Positions 50,126 to 58,287 of a stretch of 64,000 nucleotides of DNA are shown piece after piece; within the stretch, counting starts at the first letter, position 1, and the number at the start of each line of letters is the position of its first letter. Origin of the DNA: Streptomyces sp. NBC_00078 (GTDB taxonomy: Bacteria > Actinomycetota > Actinomycetes > Streptomycetales > Streptomycetaceae); contig NZ_JAPELX010000001.1 of the NCBI RefSeq assembly GCF_026343335.1, forward strand, positions 7,936,001-8,000,000, in the 5' to 3' direction. The notes under the pieces are model-generated. The model did not search any database, was not told the DNA's origin, and was given only the letters and a program-made list of their open reading frames with translations. The position numbers and the translations under genes are program-made.

Positions 50126-50662
50126 CTAGTTGTCGAGCGCGGCGCGCATCTTGGCCAGGCCGCGCATGCGGTTGCGCTGGACCGTGCCGCGGTGGGCGCC
50201 GAGCCGTTCGCCGGCGGTGTCGTGGCTGAGACCCTCAAGATCCACGAGGATCACCGCAGCGGCCTCCTTCTCGGAGAGCATGCTCAGCAGCGCCAGCGTG
50301 GTCGAGGACGCCTCGTACGAGGCCAGTCCGCCGTCCCAGCCCGCCTCGGGCAGCCGGTCGGTGGTCTGCTCCCGGCGGGAGGGATGCTGCCAGGAGTCGC
50401 GCAGCAGGTTGAGGGCGACGGTGCAGGCGTAGGCGTACGGGTGCTGCTGCCGCGTCAGATTCTGGGCGCGGGCGCGCCGGGAGAGCCGTAGATACGTCTC
50501 CTGGAGCAGGTCGTCGGCGTCGTGCGGATTGCCCGTCAGCGCCAGCAGCCGGCGGCGCAGCCGCGGCATGTCGGCGGTGAAGAAGGCGTCGAAGTCTCCC
50601 GCGCTCATCCGGTCTGTGTCCGTGCGCTGCGGTGGCGGGCAGGCGGCGCTGCTGATCTCCAA
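50126..50662 (-). CDS. ECF-type RNA polymerase sigma factor
   Basis: A 178-residue protein with region 2 (ALTGNPHDADDLLQETYLRL, HPYAYACTVALNLLRDSW) and region 4 (SMLSEKEAAAVILVDLEGLS, ERLGAHRGTVQRNRMRGLAK). There is no obvious anti-sigma gene beside it. I chose TTG 50662, which follows GAGGGGGAAACAG; ATG 50608 would shorten it by 18 residues with a poor site. It lies 56 bp after the D,D-dipeptidase gene and may be co-transcribed with it. The downstream NlpC/P60 gene is a possible target. Confidence 0.87.
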   Translation of the reverse strand: MEISSAACPPPQRTDTDRMSAGDFDAFFTADMPRLRRRLLALTGNPHDADDLLQETYLRLSRRARAQNLTRQQHPYAYACTVALNLLRDSWQHPSRREQTTDRLPEAGWDGGLASYEASSTTLALLSMLSEKEAAAVILVDLEGLSHDTAGERLGAHRGTVQRNRMRGLAKMRAALDN

Positions 50663-50718
50663 TGCTGTTTCCCCCTCGGTCGTTCGGTGTGGCGTGCCGT
50701 GCTCGGGCCGGCGGCTGG

Positions 50719-51390
50719 TCAGGCCGTCGGGCCGGGCGGGGTGGCGGGTCCGTAGCGGGCGGCCGGGGCCCGGCGCAGCAGGGCCCAGTACCGGTCGCCG
50801 TAGGACCAGTGCCACCATTCGGTCGGGTAGTTGACGAAGCCGGTGGCGGTGAGGGCCCAGCTCATCAGGGCCCGGTTCGCACGCGCCTCGGCGCTGATGC
50901 CGGGCGCCTCCGTGCGGCAGGCACCCTCGCTCTCCTCCGGGGTGGCGTTGACCTCCGTGCCGAGCGGCAGCTCCCTGCCGTCCTGGTCGCACAGCGTCAG
51001 GTCGACCGCCCCGCCGCTGACGTGCGGCGCCACCTCCGGCGGGGAGATGTAGGCGCTGGCCAGCTCGCGGATCCGTTCGGGCGTCGCGTCCGGGTGGGCC
51101 AGGCGCATCGTCCGTGCGTACTGCTCGAAGTACTGCCGCTGCAGTTCGGGCGGCCGGTACCCCTCCACCACCAGGAACCGGACGCCGGCCGGCAGCAGGC
51201 GCTGCGCCCGGACGAGCCGGCGCAGCGCGCCGGACCGCAGCCGGGCGTAGCTGCCGTCGTCGTCGGCCTGCCGGTGGTCGAGCCGCAGATGGCCCGTGCC
51301 GCGCAGGTCGGCCAGCGGTTCACCGCATTCGGCCGCCGCGACCGCGGCGACCCGGGGGTCCGAGAGCGTGATGATGTCCGTCACGCACAT
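50719..51390 (-). CDS. VanX-family D-alanyl-D-alanine dipeptidase
   Basis: A 223-residue protein with the VanX/M15 zinc site: S-x-H-x6-D as VAPHVSGGAVDL, and E-x-x-H as TEWWHWSYGDRYW. The substrate Arg is in VEGYRPPELQ. It would hydrolyse free D-Ala-D-Ala or modify cell-wall dipeptides. No VanH, VanA or VanS/R genes lie nearby. ATG 51390 lacks a clear ribosome-binding site; GTG 51384 is an alternative. The frame stays open upstream to 51615, but that part is a duplicated end of the SARP gene rather than its own N-terminus. Confidence 0.87.
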   Translation of the reverse strand: MCVTDIITLSDPRVAAVAAAECGEPLADLRGTGHLRLDHRQADDDGSYARLRSGALRRLVRAQRLLPAGVRFLVVEGYRPPELQRQYFEQYARTMRLAHPDATPERIRELASAYISPPEVAPHVSGGAVDLTLCDQDGRELPLGTEVNATPEESEGACRTEAPGISAEARANRALMSWALTATGFVNYPTEWWHWSYGDRYWALLRRAPAARYGPATPPGPTA

Positions 51391-51460
51391 CAGGATGGCG
51401 GGGACCGCTGCAAATGCTCTGCAGGTTGCCTGCAAGCGGCTCACCAGCACTTCTGCAGCC

Positions 51461-51610
51461 GCCCCGGGGCACTCGCCGGTGCCGGGTTCTCGCGCTTCGC
51501 GACAGTCCGGTTCCCGGACGACCGCCATGGCTTCGGTGTGGGCCTGCCGCGCGGAGGTCTCGTCGCCGTGGGCCGTGCGCATGCGGGTCAGGTTCGGGAG
51601 GGTGTGGGCG
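51461..51610 (-). pseudogene. Duplicated 3' end of the SARP regulator gene
   Basis: Bases 51481-51610 match 51701-51830, the last codons of the SARP gene, at 115 of 130 positions without gaps and with a constant 220-bp offset. Similarity continues with small gaps to about 51461. The duplicate encodes RTAHGDETSARQAHTEAMAV, a copy of the last TPR helix. It is fused in frame to the VanX-like gene. It has no start of its own. Confidence 0.8.
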
Positions 51611-51685
51611 GCCATGGGGGGCAGTTATAGGGGCTCTGTCATGGCCGGTGTCTGGTCCGGTATTTTTGCGGCCGCCCCGGTTCAC

Positions 51686-54600
51686 TCACTGGTGCCCGCT
51701 GCCGGGTTCGCGCGCTTCGCGGCAGTCCAGTTCCCGGAAGACCGCCATGGCTTCGGCGCGGGCCTGCCGCGCGGAGGTCTCGTCGCCGTGGGCCGTGTGC
51801 ACCTGGGCCAGGTCCCGGAGCGTGCGGGCGCGCCACAGGGGCAGGCGCAGGGCCTCCCACATGGCCAGTGCCTGCTCCAGTGGTTCTCGGGCGGCGCCGG
51901 GATCGCCGGCCGCCAGGTGCCACTCGCCCAGGGTGCGCAGGACCAGCGCCTCCCCGAAGCGGTCCTGGCGCTCCCGGGCCACCGCCAGGCACCGGCCGAG
52001 CCGTACCAGCGACACGTCCGGCCGGCCCTGCCGCAACTCCGTCTTCGCCAGGGACTGTTCGGTGTACATGATCCCGAACGTGTCGTGCAGGCCGGTGAAG
52101 ATCCGCAGTGCCTCGTGCAGCAGCCGCTCCGCCTGCCCCAGGGCACCCTCGGCCCGGTGGCACACGGCCAGCGACCGCAGGGTCAGGCCCTCGCCGTGCC
52201 GGTCGCCCGCCGCGCGGTACAGCTCCAGCGCCCCCGACAGGGCGTCCAGCGCCTGTGCGCCGCGCCCCTGTTCCCGGTGCACATAACCGATGCCGTACAG
52301 CACGCGGGCCCGAGCGCCGCGGTCCGCGGACTCCCCGTACCGCTCCAGCGCCGCGGCCAGCAGCTCGGACGCCTCGGCGTACCTGGCCTGTTCGCGTCGG
52401 GCCGTACCCATCCCGGCGAGCGCCAGCCCCGCACCCCACGGCACGTCGCCGCATGCCTCGAACAGGCGCAGGGCGTCGGCGAAGTAGGCGTAGGACTCCT
52501 CGAACCGGTCCTGCTCGTAACGCAGTTGGCCCAGCCCCGTGAGCAGCCATGCCTCTCCCTCGCCGTCCCCGCTGCGGCGCATCGCCGCAATGGCCGCGGC
52601 GTGCGAGCGGGACCAGGCGTCGAACTGGTTGTACAGCGCGGCCGAGCTGGCGATCAGCGCCCCGGCCAGGTCGCGTGCGGCGCGGTCCATCCCGTGGTCG
52701 GCGCAGTACTCCACCGCGGCCAGCAGACAGGCCTGTTCGGCGGCGAACCAGGCCGCGGGCCGCTCCAGCAGCTCGTCCTCGGCCTGCGGGTCGAGTGCGT
52801 CGAGCGGCCGTACGGCAGCCGGCTCCGGGAAGTACCGGGCCGCTCCGCCCGGACCGCGGGCGGCCGCCTGCTTCGCGAGTCCCAGCCAGCACTCCACCAG
52901 CCGCAGCACGGCCGTCGTACGCTCCTCGGCGCTCTCCTCCGACAGACAGCGCTCTCGGGCGTGCTCGCGGGCCAGATCGTGGATGCGGTAGCGGCTGCGC
53001 CCGGTGTCGTCGACGCCGATCACGTCGATGAAGTGGCAGTCCACCAGCCGCTCCACGGCCTCCTCGGCCTCCTCCGTGCCGATGTCGAGCAGCGGGGCGG
53101 CGATCCAGGCCGCGAAGTCGGGCAGATCGAGCAGGGCCAGCCGGCGCAGTGCCCGCCGCTCCTGCGTGTCGAGGTCGGCGTAACCGAGTTCCAGGCTGGT
53201 GCGCAACTCCAGGTCCCCGGCGCGCAGTTCGTTGAGCCGGCGCCGTTCGTCCCGCAGCCGGTCCGCGAGCCGGCCGGGCACCCAGTGCGGGCGGGCCGCG
53301 AGCCGCGCCCCGGCGATGCGCACGGCCAGCGGCAGCCGCCCGCACAGCGAGACGATCTCGGCGGCCCGCTCCGGATCGGCGCCGGTGCGGTCCCGGCCGG
53401 CCACGCGGCGCAGCAGTTCGAGCGCCTCTGCCGGGTCCGGCACGGCCAGATCCAGGTGGGCGGCGCCCTCCAGCGCTACCAGCCGGCGGCGGCTGGTGAC
53501 GAGCACGGCGGAGCCGGGGCCGGGCGGCAGCAGGGGTCGTACATGGGCCTCGCCGGCAGCGTTGTCGAGGATCAGCAGGATGCGCCGGTGGCCGATGTGG
53601 GTGCGGTACAGCCCCGTCAGCTCCTCGACCGACGTCGGCAGTGTCTCCGGCTCGGCACCCATGGCGCGCAGCAGTCGGGCGAGGGCGTCGGCGGGTTCCA
53701 GCGGGGTCGTGTCGGCGGCCCGCAGGTCCACGAACAGCCGCCCGTCGGGGAAGAGTTCGGCGGTGCGGTGGCCGACGTGTACGGCGAGGGCGGTCTTGCC
53801 CGTTCCGGACCGTCCGGAGATCACCCCGATCGGCGGCGCCGTACGGCCGGCGTCGTCGACCCCGCCCAGCAGCGAGCCGGCCCAGTCGATCTGCTCGCGA
53901 CGGCCCACGAAGTCGGCTATGTCCGGCGGGAGATGGGAGGGCGCGGGCCGTGGGCGCAGGACCGGCGCGCTTCGGCTCGCGCCCTCCCGCGCCCTGGGAT
54001 GCCCGGCCGGTCTGTCCGACGCGCTCCGGGGCCCGGGGCCCAGCAGCTCCGGGTCGTTGGTCAGCACCGCCTTGTGCAGCGCCCGCAGCTCCGGCCCGGG
54101 GTCGATGCCCAGCTCCTCGCGCAGCGCCTCACGGCCCTCCTGGTAGGTGCGCAGGGCGTCGGAGACCCTGCCGGTGCGCACCAGCGCGGTGATCAGCTGG
54201 CCGCGCGGCCGCTCCCGGAGGGGATGGGAAGCGACGTGCGCGAGCAGGGGAGCGATCGTCCGGTCCGCGCGGCCCAGTTCCAGCTGCAGTGCGAAGGACT
54301 CCTCCTGGCCGACGAGCCGCAGTTCCGCGAGGCGGGCTGCCTCGATCCGGGCGAAGGACTGGCCGAGCCCCTCCAGGGCGTCGTGGCCGCGCCACAGCCC
54401 CAGCGCCTCGGACAGCAGCTCGGCGGCCTCCTCGGGGCGGCCCCGCGCGGCCGAGGCCCGGCCCGACGCGAGCAGTTCCTCGAAGCGGCGGGCGTCGACC
54501 TGGGACGGGTCGAGGTCGGTCACGTAGCCCGGCGGCCGGGTCCGGATCAGCTCCGCCTCGCCGACCCTGGCCAGGGCACGGCGCACGGCTGACACATGGG

Positions 54601-54793
54601 TGGCGACGAGCGCGGCGGCGGTCGCGGGCGACTGCTCGTCCCAGACGCAGTCCACGAGCCGCTCGGTGGAGAGCACCTCGCCGAGGTGGACGACCAGCGC
54701 GGACAGGACCGCCAGGGGCCTGATGCCGCCGAGCGGGGCCCGTCTGCCCCCTGCCCACACCTCCACCGGACCGAGCAGACGCACTTCGAACAT
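51686..54793 (-). CDS. SARP/AfsR-type regulator with BTAD, NB-ARC and TPR domains
   Basis: A 1035-residue regulator. OmpR-like winged helix about 1-95 (FEVRLLGPVEVWAGGRRAPL), bacterial transcriptional activator domain about 100-245 (RRFEELLASGRASAARG, TYQEGREALREELGIDPGPE), and an NB-ARC ATPase with Walker A GRSGTGKTAL near residue 325 and RILLILDNAAGEAHV. TPR helices run from about 640 to the end. ATG 54793 gives the usual SARP start and follows GGGGAACG; ATG 54859 is less likely. Such proteins activate secondary-metabolite or developmental genes. No biosynthetic cluster is adjacent; downstream genes point to wall metabolism. Confidence 0.92.
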   Translation of the reverse strand: MFEVRLLGPVEVWAGGRRAPLGGIRPLAVLSALVVHLGEVLSTERLVDCVWDEQSPATAAALVATHVSAVRRALARVGEAELIRTRPPGYVTDLDPSQVDARRFEELLASGRASAARGRPEEAAELLSEALGLWRGHDALEGLGQSFARIEAARLAELRLVGQEESFALQLELGRADRTIAPLLAHVASHPLRERPRGQLITALVRTGRVSDALRTYQEGREALREELGIDPGPELRALHKAVLTNDPELLGPGPRSASDRPAGHPRAREGASRSAPVLRPRPAPSHLPPDIADFVGRREQIDWAGSLLGGVDDAGRTAPPIGVISGRSGTGKTALAVHVGHRTAELFPDGRLFVDLRAADTTPLEPADALARLLRAMGAEPETLPTSVEELTGLYRTHIGHRRILLILDNAAGEAHVRPLLPPGPGSAVLVTSRRRLVALEGAAHLDLAVPDPAEALELLRRVAGRDRTGADPERAAEIVSLCGRLPLAVRIAGARLAARPHWVPGRLADRLRDERRRLNELRAGDLELRTSLELGYADLDTQERRALRRLALLDLPDFAAWIAAPLLDIGTEEAEEAVERLVDCHFIDVIGVDDTGRSRYRIHDLAREHARERCLSEESAEERTTAVLRLVECWLGLAKQAAARGPGGAARYFPEPAAVRPLDALDPQAEDELLERPAAWFAAEQACLLAAVEYCADHGMDRAARDLAGALIASSAALYNQFDAWSRSHAAAIAAMRRSGDGEGEAWLLTGLGQLRYEQDRFEESYAYFADALRLFEACGDVPWGAGLALAGMGTARREQARYAEASELLAAALERYGESADRGARARVLYGIGYVHREQGRGAQALDALSGALELYRAAGDRHGEGLTLRSLAVCHRAEGALGQAERLLHEALRIFTGLHDTFGIMYTEQSLAKTELRQGRPDVSLVRLGRCLAVARERQDRFGEALVLRTLGEWHLAAGDPGAAREPLEQALAMWEALRLPLWRARTLRDLAQVHTAHGDETSARQARAEAMAVFRELDCREAREPGSGHQ

Positions 54794-55177
54794 CGTTCCC
54801 CGATCGCCGTACCATCCGCCCCGCGGATCACGGCGAAAGATATCGGCGAACATGCCCACGACACGGCGACAGCCGGACCGTCGTGTCCGAATCCGGACGG
54901 TCCGGTGTACTCGTGTCGCCCACCGGCAACATCGGTGCTGGCAACGCCTGTTGCCCCCGCCCGGTCGATGGCGGGCGGTTCTCCGCCCCCCTCACCAGTT
55001 GGCTAAATTCCGTCTCCCGGGAGGACCGGGTTCGCATACAGGGAAGACGGTTCGCCCGCCGCCCTCGTATGACCCCGGCCGCGAGAAAAGAACCTGGAAT
55101 TCGAGAGGCATACGGACGGGCTTCCCGAGGCGTCAACGGCTCGAAAGAACAAGCAAGTTCGACCACGCCCCGGGAGC
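54794..55177. other. Intergenic region between divergent SARP and lipoprotein genes
   Basis: About 380 bp that should hold both promoters. Short frames exist on both strands without family resemblance. The A+T content is higher around 55000-55160 than in the flanking genes, as expected of a promoter region. No clear inverted repeat was found. Confidence 0.45.
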
Positions 55178-55183
55178 ATGCCG

Positions 55184-56173
55184 ATGAAGCGCACCGACGC
55201 CCCACGCCGGACGGTGGTACCGAAGAGGCGCAGCATGCGACGGACCGCCGCCGCGGTGGGCGCGATCACCGCGCTGGCCTCGCTCGTCCTGGCCGGTTGC
55301 ACGGCGGGCGCCGACTCGCCCGACCGCACCTCGCCGGTCGCGAAGGCCCGGGCCGCCGCGCAGGCCCGGGATCTCACCTACGCCCAGGACCTGCGGATCT
55401 CCGACGCCGAGCAGCGCCTGATCACGCGCTGCATGACAGGGCAGGGCTTCCGCTTCTGGGCGGAGCGACCGCTGAGCCTGGAGGAGAGCCGGCCGGTCGG
55501 CTACGTCCAGGACGACATCGACTGGGCGCGTAGCCACGGCTACGGCAGCAGGATCATGGCGAAGGAGGACCGCGCCCGTGTGCGCAACCCCAACATCTCC
55601 TACCGCAAGTCCCTCTCCCGTTCGCGGCAGCGTGCCTACGACATCGCGATGGACGGCGGCCGGGACGCCGTCCTGTTGAAGGCGCGGGTACCTTCCGGCG
55701 GCACCATCACCAAGCAGTCCGGCGGCTGCGCGGCCGCGGCCGAGAAGACGCTGTACGGCGACCCCGCGGCCTGGCTCCGGGCCGACGCGACCGTCAGCAA
55801 CCTGCGGCCGCTGTACGTGGGCAAGCTGCTGCGCGACAAGGAGTTCAAGAGCGCGGTGGGGGCCTGGTCGCGCTGCATGAGCAAGGCCGGCCATCCCTTC
55901 ACCGACCCCGACGCGGCTCGCCAATCCACCCGCGACCACAGCGCGGAGCAGACCCGGGCCCAGGAGGCCAGGACCTTCGGGGACGAGACCCGGATCGCGG
56001 TCGCCGACGCCACCTGCGCCCGCTCCGTCTCGCTGCGCGCGGTCGGAGAGCGGCGCGAGGCCCACTACGTCGGCGAACTGGCCGGCAAGTACGGCGACGC
56101 CCTCGACGCCCACCGTCGGATGCAGCTGCACGCCCTCGCCCGCGCCGAGCGGATCGTCCCCGCGCGGGCCTGA
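55184..56173 (+). CDS. Putative lipoprotein of unknown function
   Basis: A 329-residue protein with lipobox LVLAGCTAG (Cys about residue 39) after a hydrophobic segment. The rest is charged and helical with several Cys (RCMTGQGFRFW, GGCAAAAEK, SRCMSKAGHPF, ATCARSV), possibly forming disulfides. Three starts are possible. ATG 55184 follows GGGAG. ATG 55235 follows GAAGAGG and gives a more typical 22-residue lipoprotein signal, so the true start may be there. Many Streptomyces carry such lipoproteins of unknown role. It is divergent from the SARP gene. Confidence 0.75.
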   Translation: MKRTDAPRRTVVPKRRSMRRTAAAVGAITALASLVLAGCTAGADSPDRTSPVAKARAAAQARDLTYAQDLRISDAEQRLITRCMTGQGFRFWAERPLSLEESRPVGYVQDDIDWARSHGYGSRIMAKEDRARVRNPNISYRKSLSRSRQRAYDIAMDGGRDAVLLKARVPSGGTITKQSGGCAAAAEKTLYGDPAAWLRADATVSNLRPLYVGKLLRDKEFKSAVGAWSRCMSKAGHPFTDPDAARQSTRDHSAEQTRAQEARTFGDETRIAVADATCARSVSLRAVGERREAHYVGELAGKYGDALDAHRRMQLHALARAERIVPARA

Positions 56174-56298
56174 TCCGGCCGGGCGCACACCCCCTGATTT
56201 CCGTGACCCCGCGTCACGGACAGTTCCCCGCGGCATCGCTCGCGGATCGTCACCCCGCCCACGCCTCCCACGAGGCGGAAGCAGAACAGGAATCCGTC

Positions 56299-56766
56299 AT
56301 GCGCAAACTGACCGTCTCCCTCGCCACCCTGGGCCTGGCGGCCCTCGGCCTCGCCATCCCGGCGACCGCTCACGCGGGCCCGGGCTGCAACGCCAACTGG
56401 AACTCGCACGGCCGCGACGGCGACGTCCGCGCCTGGGACGGCACCGACTGCGGCGGGACACTCCTCGGTGTCACGGCCGGCAGTGACCCCAACTGGAGCG
56501 ACAGCGTGGGCCCCTTCCAGGGCTCCGACGCGAACACCGCCTCGTCGGTCATGAACAGCGGTTTCGTCGGCGGCAAGGACGTCGTGGCCTTCTACTACTA
56601 CGCGCAGTACGACGACACGGCGTACGGCTGCCTCAAGCCGGGCGAGAAGTACGTGGACGACCTCAGCCGCGACAAGTTCACCAACACCGCGAACATGAAC
56701 AACAACATCGTGTCGCACACCTGGGTGACGTCGAGCGCCTGCGCCCCGGGCTCCTTCATCAGCTGA
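56299..56766 (+). CDS. Secreted peptidase-inhibitor-I36-like protein
   Basis: The 155-residue protein has a signal peptide (LAALGLAIPATAHA, cut about residue 26) and a mature part with CNANWNSHGRDGDVRAW, DCGGTLLG and NTASSVMNSG. These resemble the crystallin-like repeats of I36 inhibitors such as the Streptomyces metalloproteinase inhibitor, with a longer C-terminal part and four Cys. ATG 56299 follows CAGGAATCC. It is followed by a strong bidirectional hairpin. The role as a protease inhibitor is inferred from the fold only. Confidence 0.65.
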   Translation: MRKLTVSLATLGLAALGLAIPATAHAGPGCNANWNSHGRDGDVRAWDGTDCGGTLLGVTAGSDPNWSDSVGPFQGSDANTASSVMNSGFVGGKDVVAFYYYAQYDDTAYGCLKPGEKYVDDLSRDKFTNTANMNNNIVSHTWVTSSACAPGSFIS

Positions 56767-56781
56767 CACCAGCGTGCGGCC

Positions 56782-56812
56782 ACGGCCCGCCGGCATCGCG
56801 CCGGCGGGCCGT
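56782..56812. terminator. Bidirectional hairpin terminator
   Basis: Perfect 13-bp arms ACGGCCCGCCGGC / GCCGGCGGGCCGT around ATCGC, between the converging stops of the inhibitor gene (56766) and the MHS transporter gene (56817). Confidence 0.8.
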
Positions 56813-56816
56813 GCCG

Positions 56817-58100
56817 TCAGCGGTGCAGCTCGGTGTGGGCGGTCTCCGGCAGCCGCAGATACACCAGCGAGGACAGCAGACACAGCGCGGCCACGTACCA
56901 GGGGAACAGGCCCGCCTGCCCCAACTCCGCGAACAGCGTGCCCACATAGGGAGCGGTGCCGCCGAACAGCGCGACCGTCAGCGAGTACGGGAAGCCGATG
57001 CCGGCCGCGCGCACCCGCGGCTGGAACACCTCCGCGTTCACGGCCGCGCTGATCGAGGTGAAGCCGGTCAGCAGGACCATGCCCGCGCACTGGACGAGCA
57101 GCAGCACCGCGAACGAGTCGCGCAGCGCGTGCAGCAGCGGCACGCTCAGCAGGGCGAAGCCCACGCCGAAGAAGAGGAGCAACGGGCGACGGCCGTATCG
57201 ATCCGAGAGCAGTCCGCCGAGCGGCTGGAGCAGGCCGAAGAAGGCGAGGGAGATCGTGCCCGCGAGCAGGGCGTCCGACGGGGCGACGCCCGCGTTGAGC
57301 TGGGCGTACGTCGGCAGATACGACGTCCAGGTGTAATAGGCGATCGTGCCGCCCGCCGTGATCCCGCAGATGAGCAGCGACTCGCGCGGGTGGCGGCGCA
57401 GGGCCTCCAACAGGCCGGGGCGGGGCGCCTGTTGCTGCTCGTGGCTGCGGGTCTCCTGGGCGCCCTGTCGTATCCAGAAGCCGACCAGGCTCAGTACGGC
57501 CCCGAAGGCGAACGGAATCCGCCAGCCCCAGCCGTTCATGGAGCCCTCGCCCAGTGTGTCCACGAGCAGGGTCGCGATGCCGGACGCCACGAGCTGGCCG
57601 GCCGTCGTGGAGACGTACTGGAAACTGGAGAAGAGGCCGCGCCGGCCCGGTCCCGCCGACTCGACCAGAAAGGTCGTCGAGGCCGCGAACTCCCCGCCCA
57701 CGGACAGGCCTTGGAGCAGACGGGCGAACACCAGGACCACCGGAGCCAGCACGCCGGCCGCCGCGTACGTCGGTGTCAGGCCGACCAGCAGACTGCTCCC
57801 GCCCATCAGCAGGATGGTGACCGTCAGCGCCGCCCGCCTGCCGTGCCGGTCCGCGATCGTGCCCATCAGCAGCCCGCCGACCGGCCGCATGAAGAAGCCC
57901 ACCGCGAACACCGCGAACGTCGACAGCAGCGGCACCAGCGAGTTGTCCGCGCCCTTGGGGAAGACCGCGGCGGCGATGTAGGTGGCCAGGAACGTGTAGG
58001 CGTACCAGTCGTACCACTCCACCGCATTGCCCACCGAGGCGGCGAACAACTGTCGTACGGGCCGCTGCGTCGACGAGGCGGGTGTCTGCGTCTCTGTCAT
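56817..58100 (-). CDS. MHS-family MFS transporter (proline/betaine or dicarboxylate type)
   Basis: The 427-residue protein starts with FAASVGNAVEWYDWYAYTFL, the conserved first helix of the metabolite:H+ symporter family. It has the MFS loops IADRHGRRAALT and LSDRYGRRPLLL and the GLSVGGEFAASTTFLVE helix. ATG 58100 follows GGGGAGAG; the longer frame is not conserved. Family members import alpha-ketoglutarate, citrate, shikimate or proline/betaine. It is divergent from the phospholipase gene, whose choline product could link to betaine uptake, but this is speculation. Confidence 0.9.
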   Translation of the reverse strand: MTETQTPASSTQRPVRQLFAASVGNAVEWYDWYAYTFLATYIAAAVFPKGADNSLVPLLSTFAVFAVGFFMRPVGGLLMGTIADRHGRRAALTVTILLMGGSSLLVGLTPTYAAAGVLAPVVLVFARLLQGLSVGGEFAASTTFLVESAGPGRRGLFSSFQYVSTTAGQLVASGIATLLVDTLGEGSMNGWGWRIPFAFGAVLSLVGFWIRQGAQETRSHEQQQAPRPGLLEALRRHPRESLLICGITAGGTIAYYTWTSYLPTYAQLNAGVAPSDALLAGTISLAFFGLLQPLGGLLSDRYGRRPLLLFFGVGFALLSVPLLHALRDSFAVLLLVQCAGMVLLTGFTSISAAVNAEVFQPRVRAAGIGFPYSLTVALFGGTAPYVGTLFAELGQAGLFPWYVAALCLLSSLVYLRLPETAHTELHR

Positions 58101-58287
58101 GATCGCGACTCTCCCCGCGAGGCCGGGAAGGCACACCTCACGGCCGTGGTGGCACACCTCTCGTACCGATGACTTTCACATGGGCGCCACCGGACCCTTC
58201 CCTGACGTTCGTTGCTCTTGGAACACTCGCACCGCGCGTAATCCGTCACGTTCCGGCCATCCGCACCAGGATGAGAGGCACTCACCC

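Noticed and set aside
50719..51390. Vancomycin resistance cluster
   Set aside because: A VanX-type dipeptidase is present, but no vanH, vanA/D-Ala-D-Lac ligase, vanS or vanR genes are in the window; wall turnover is more likely.
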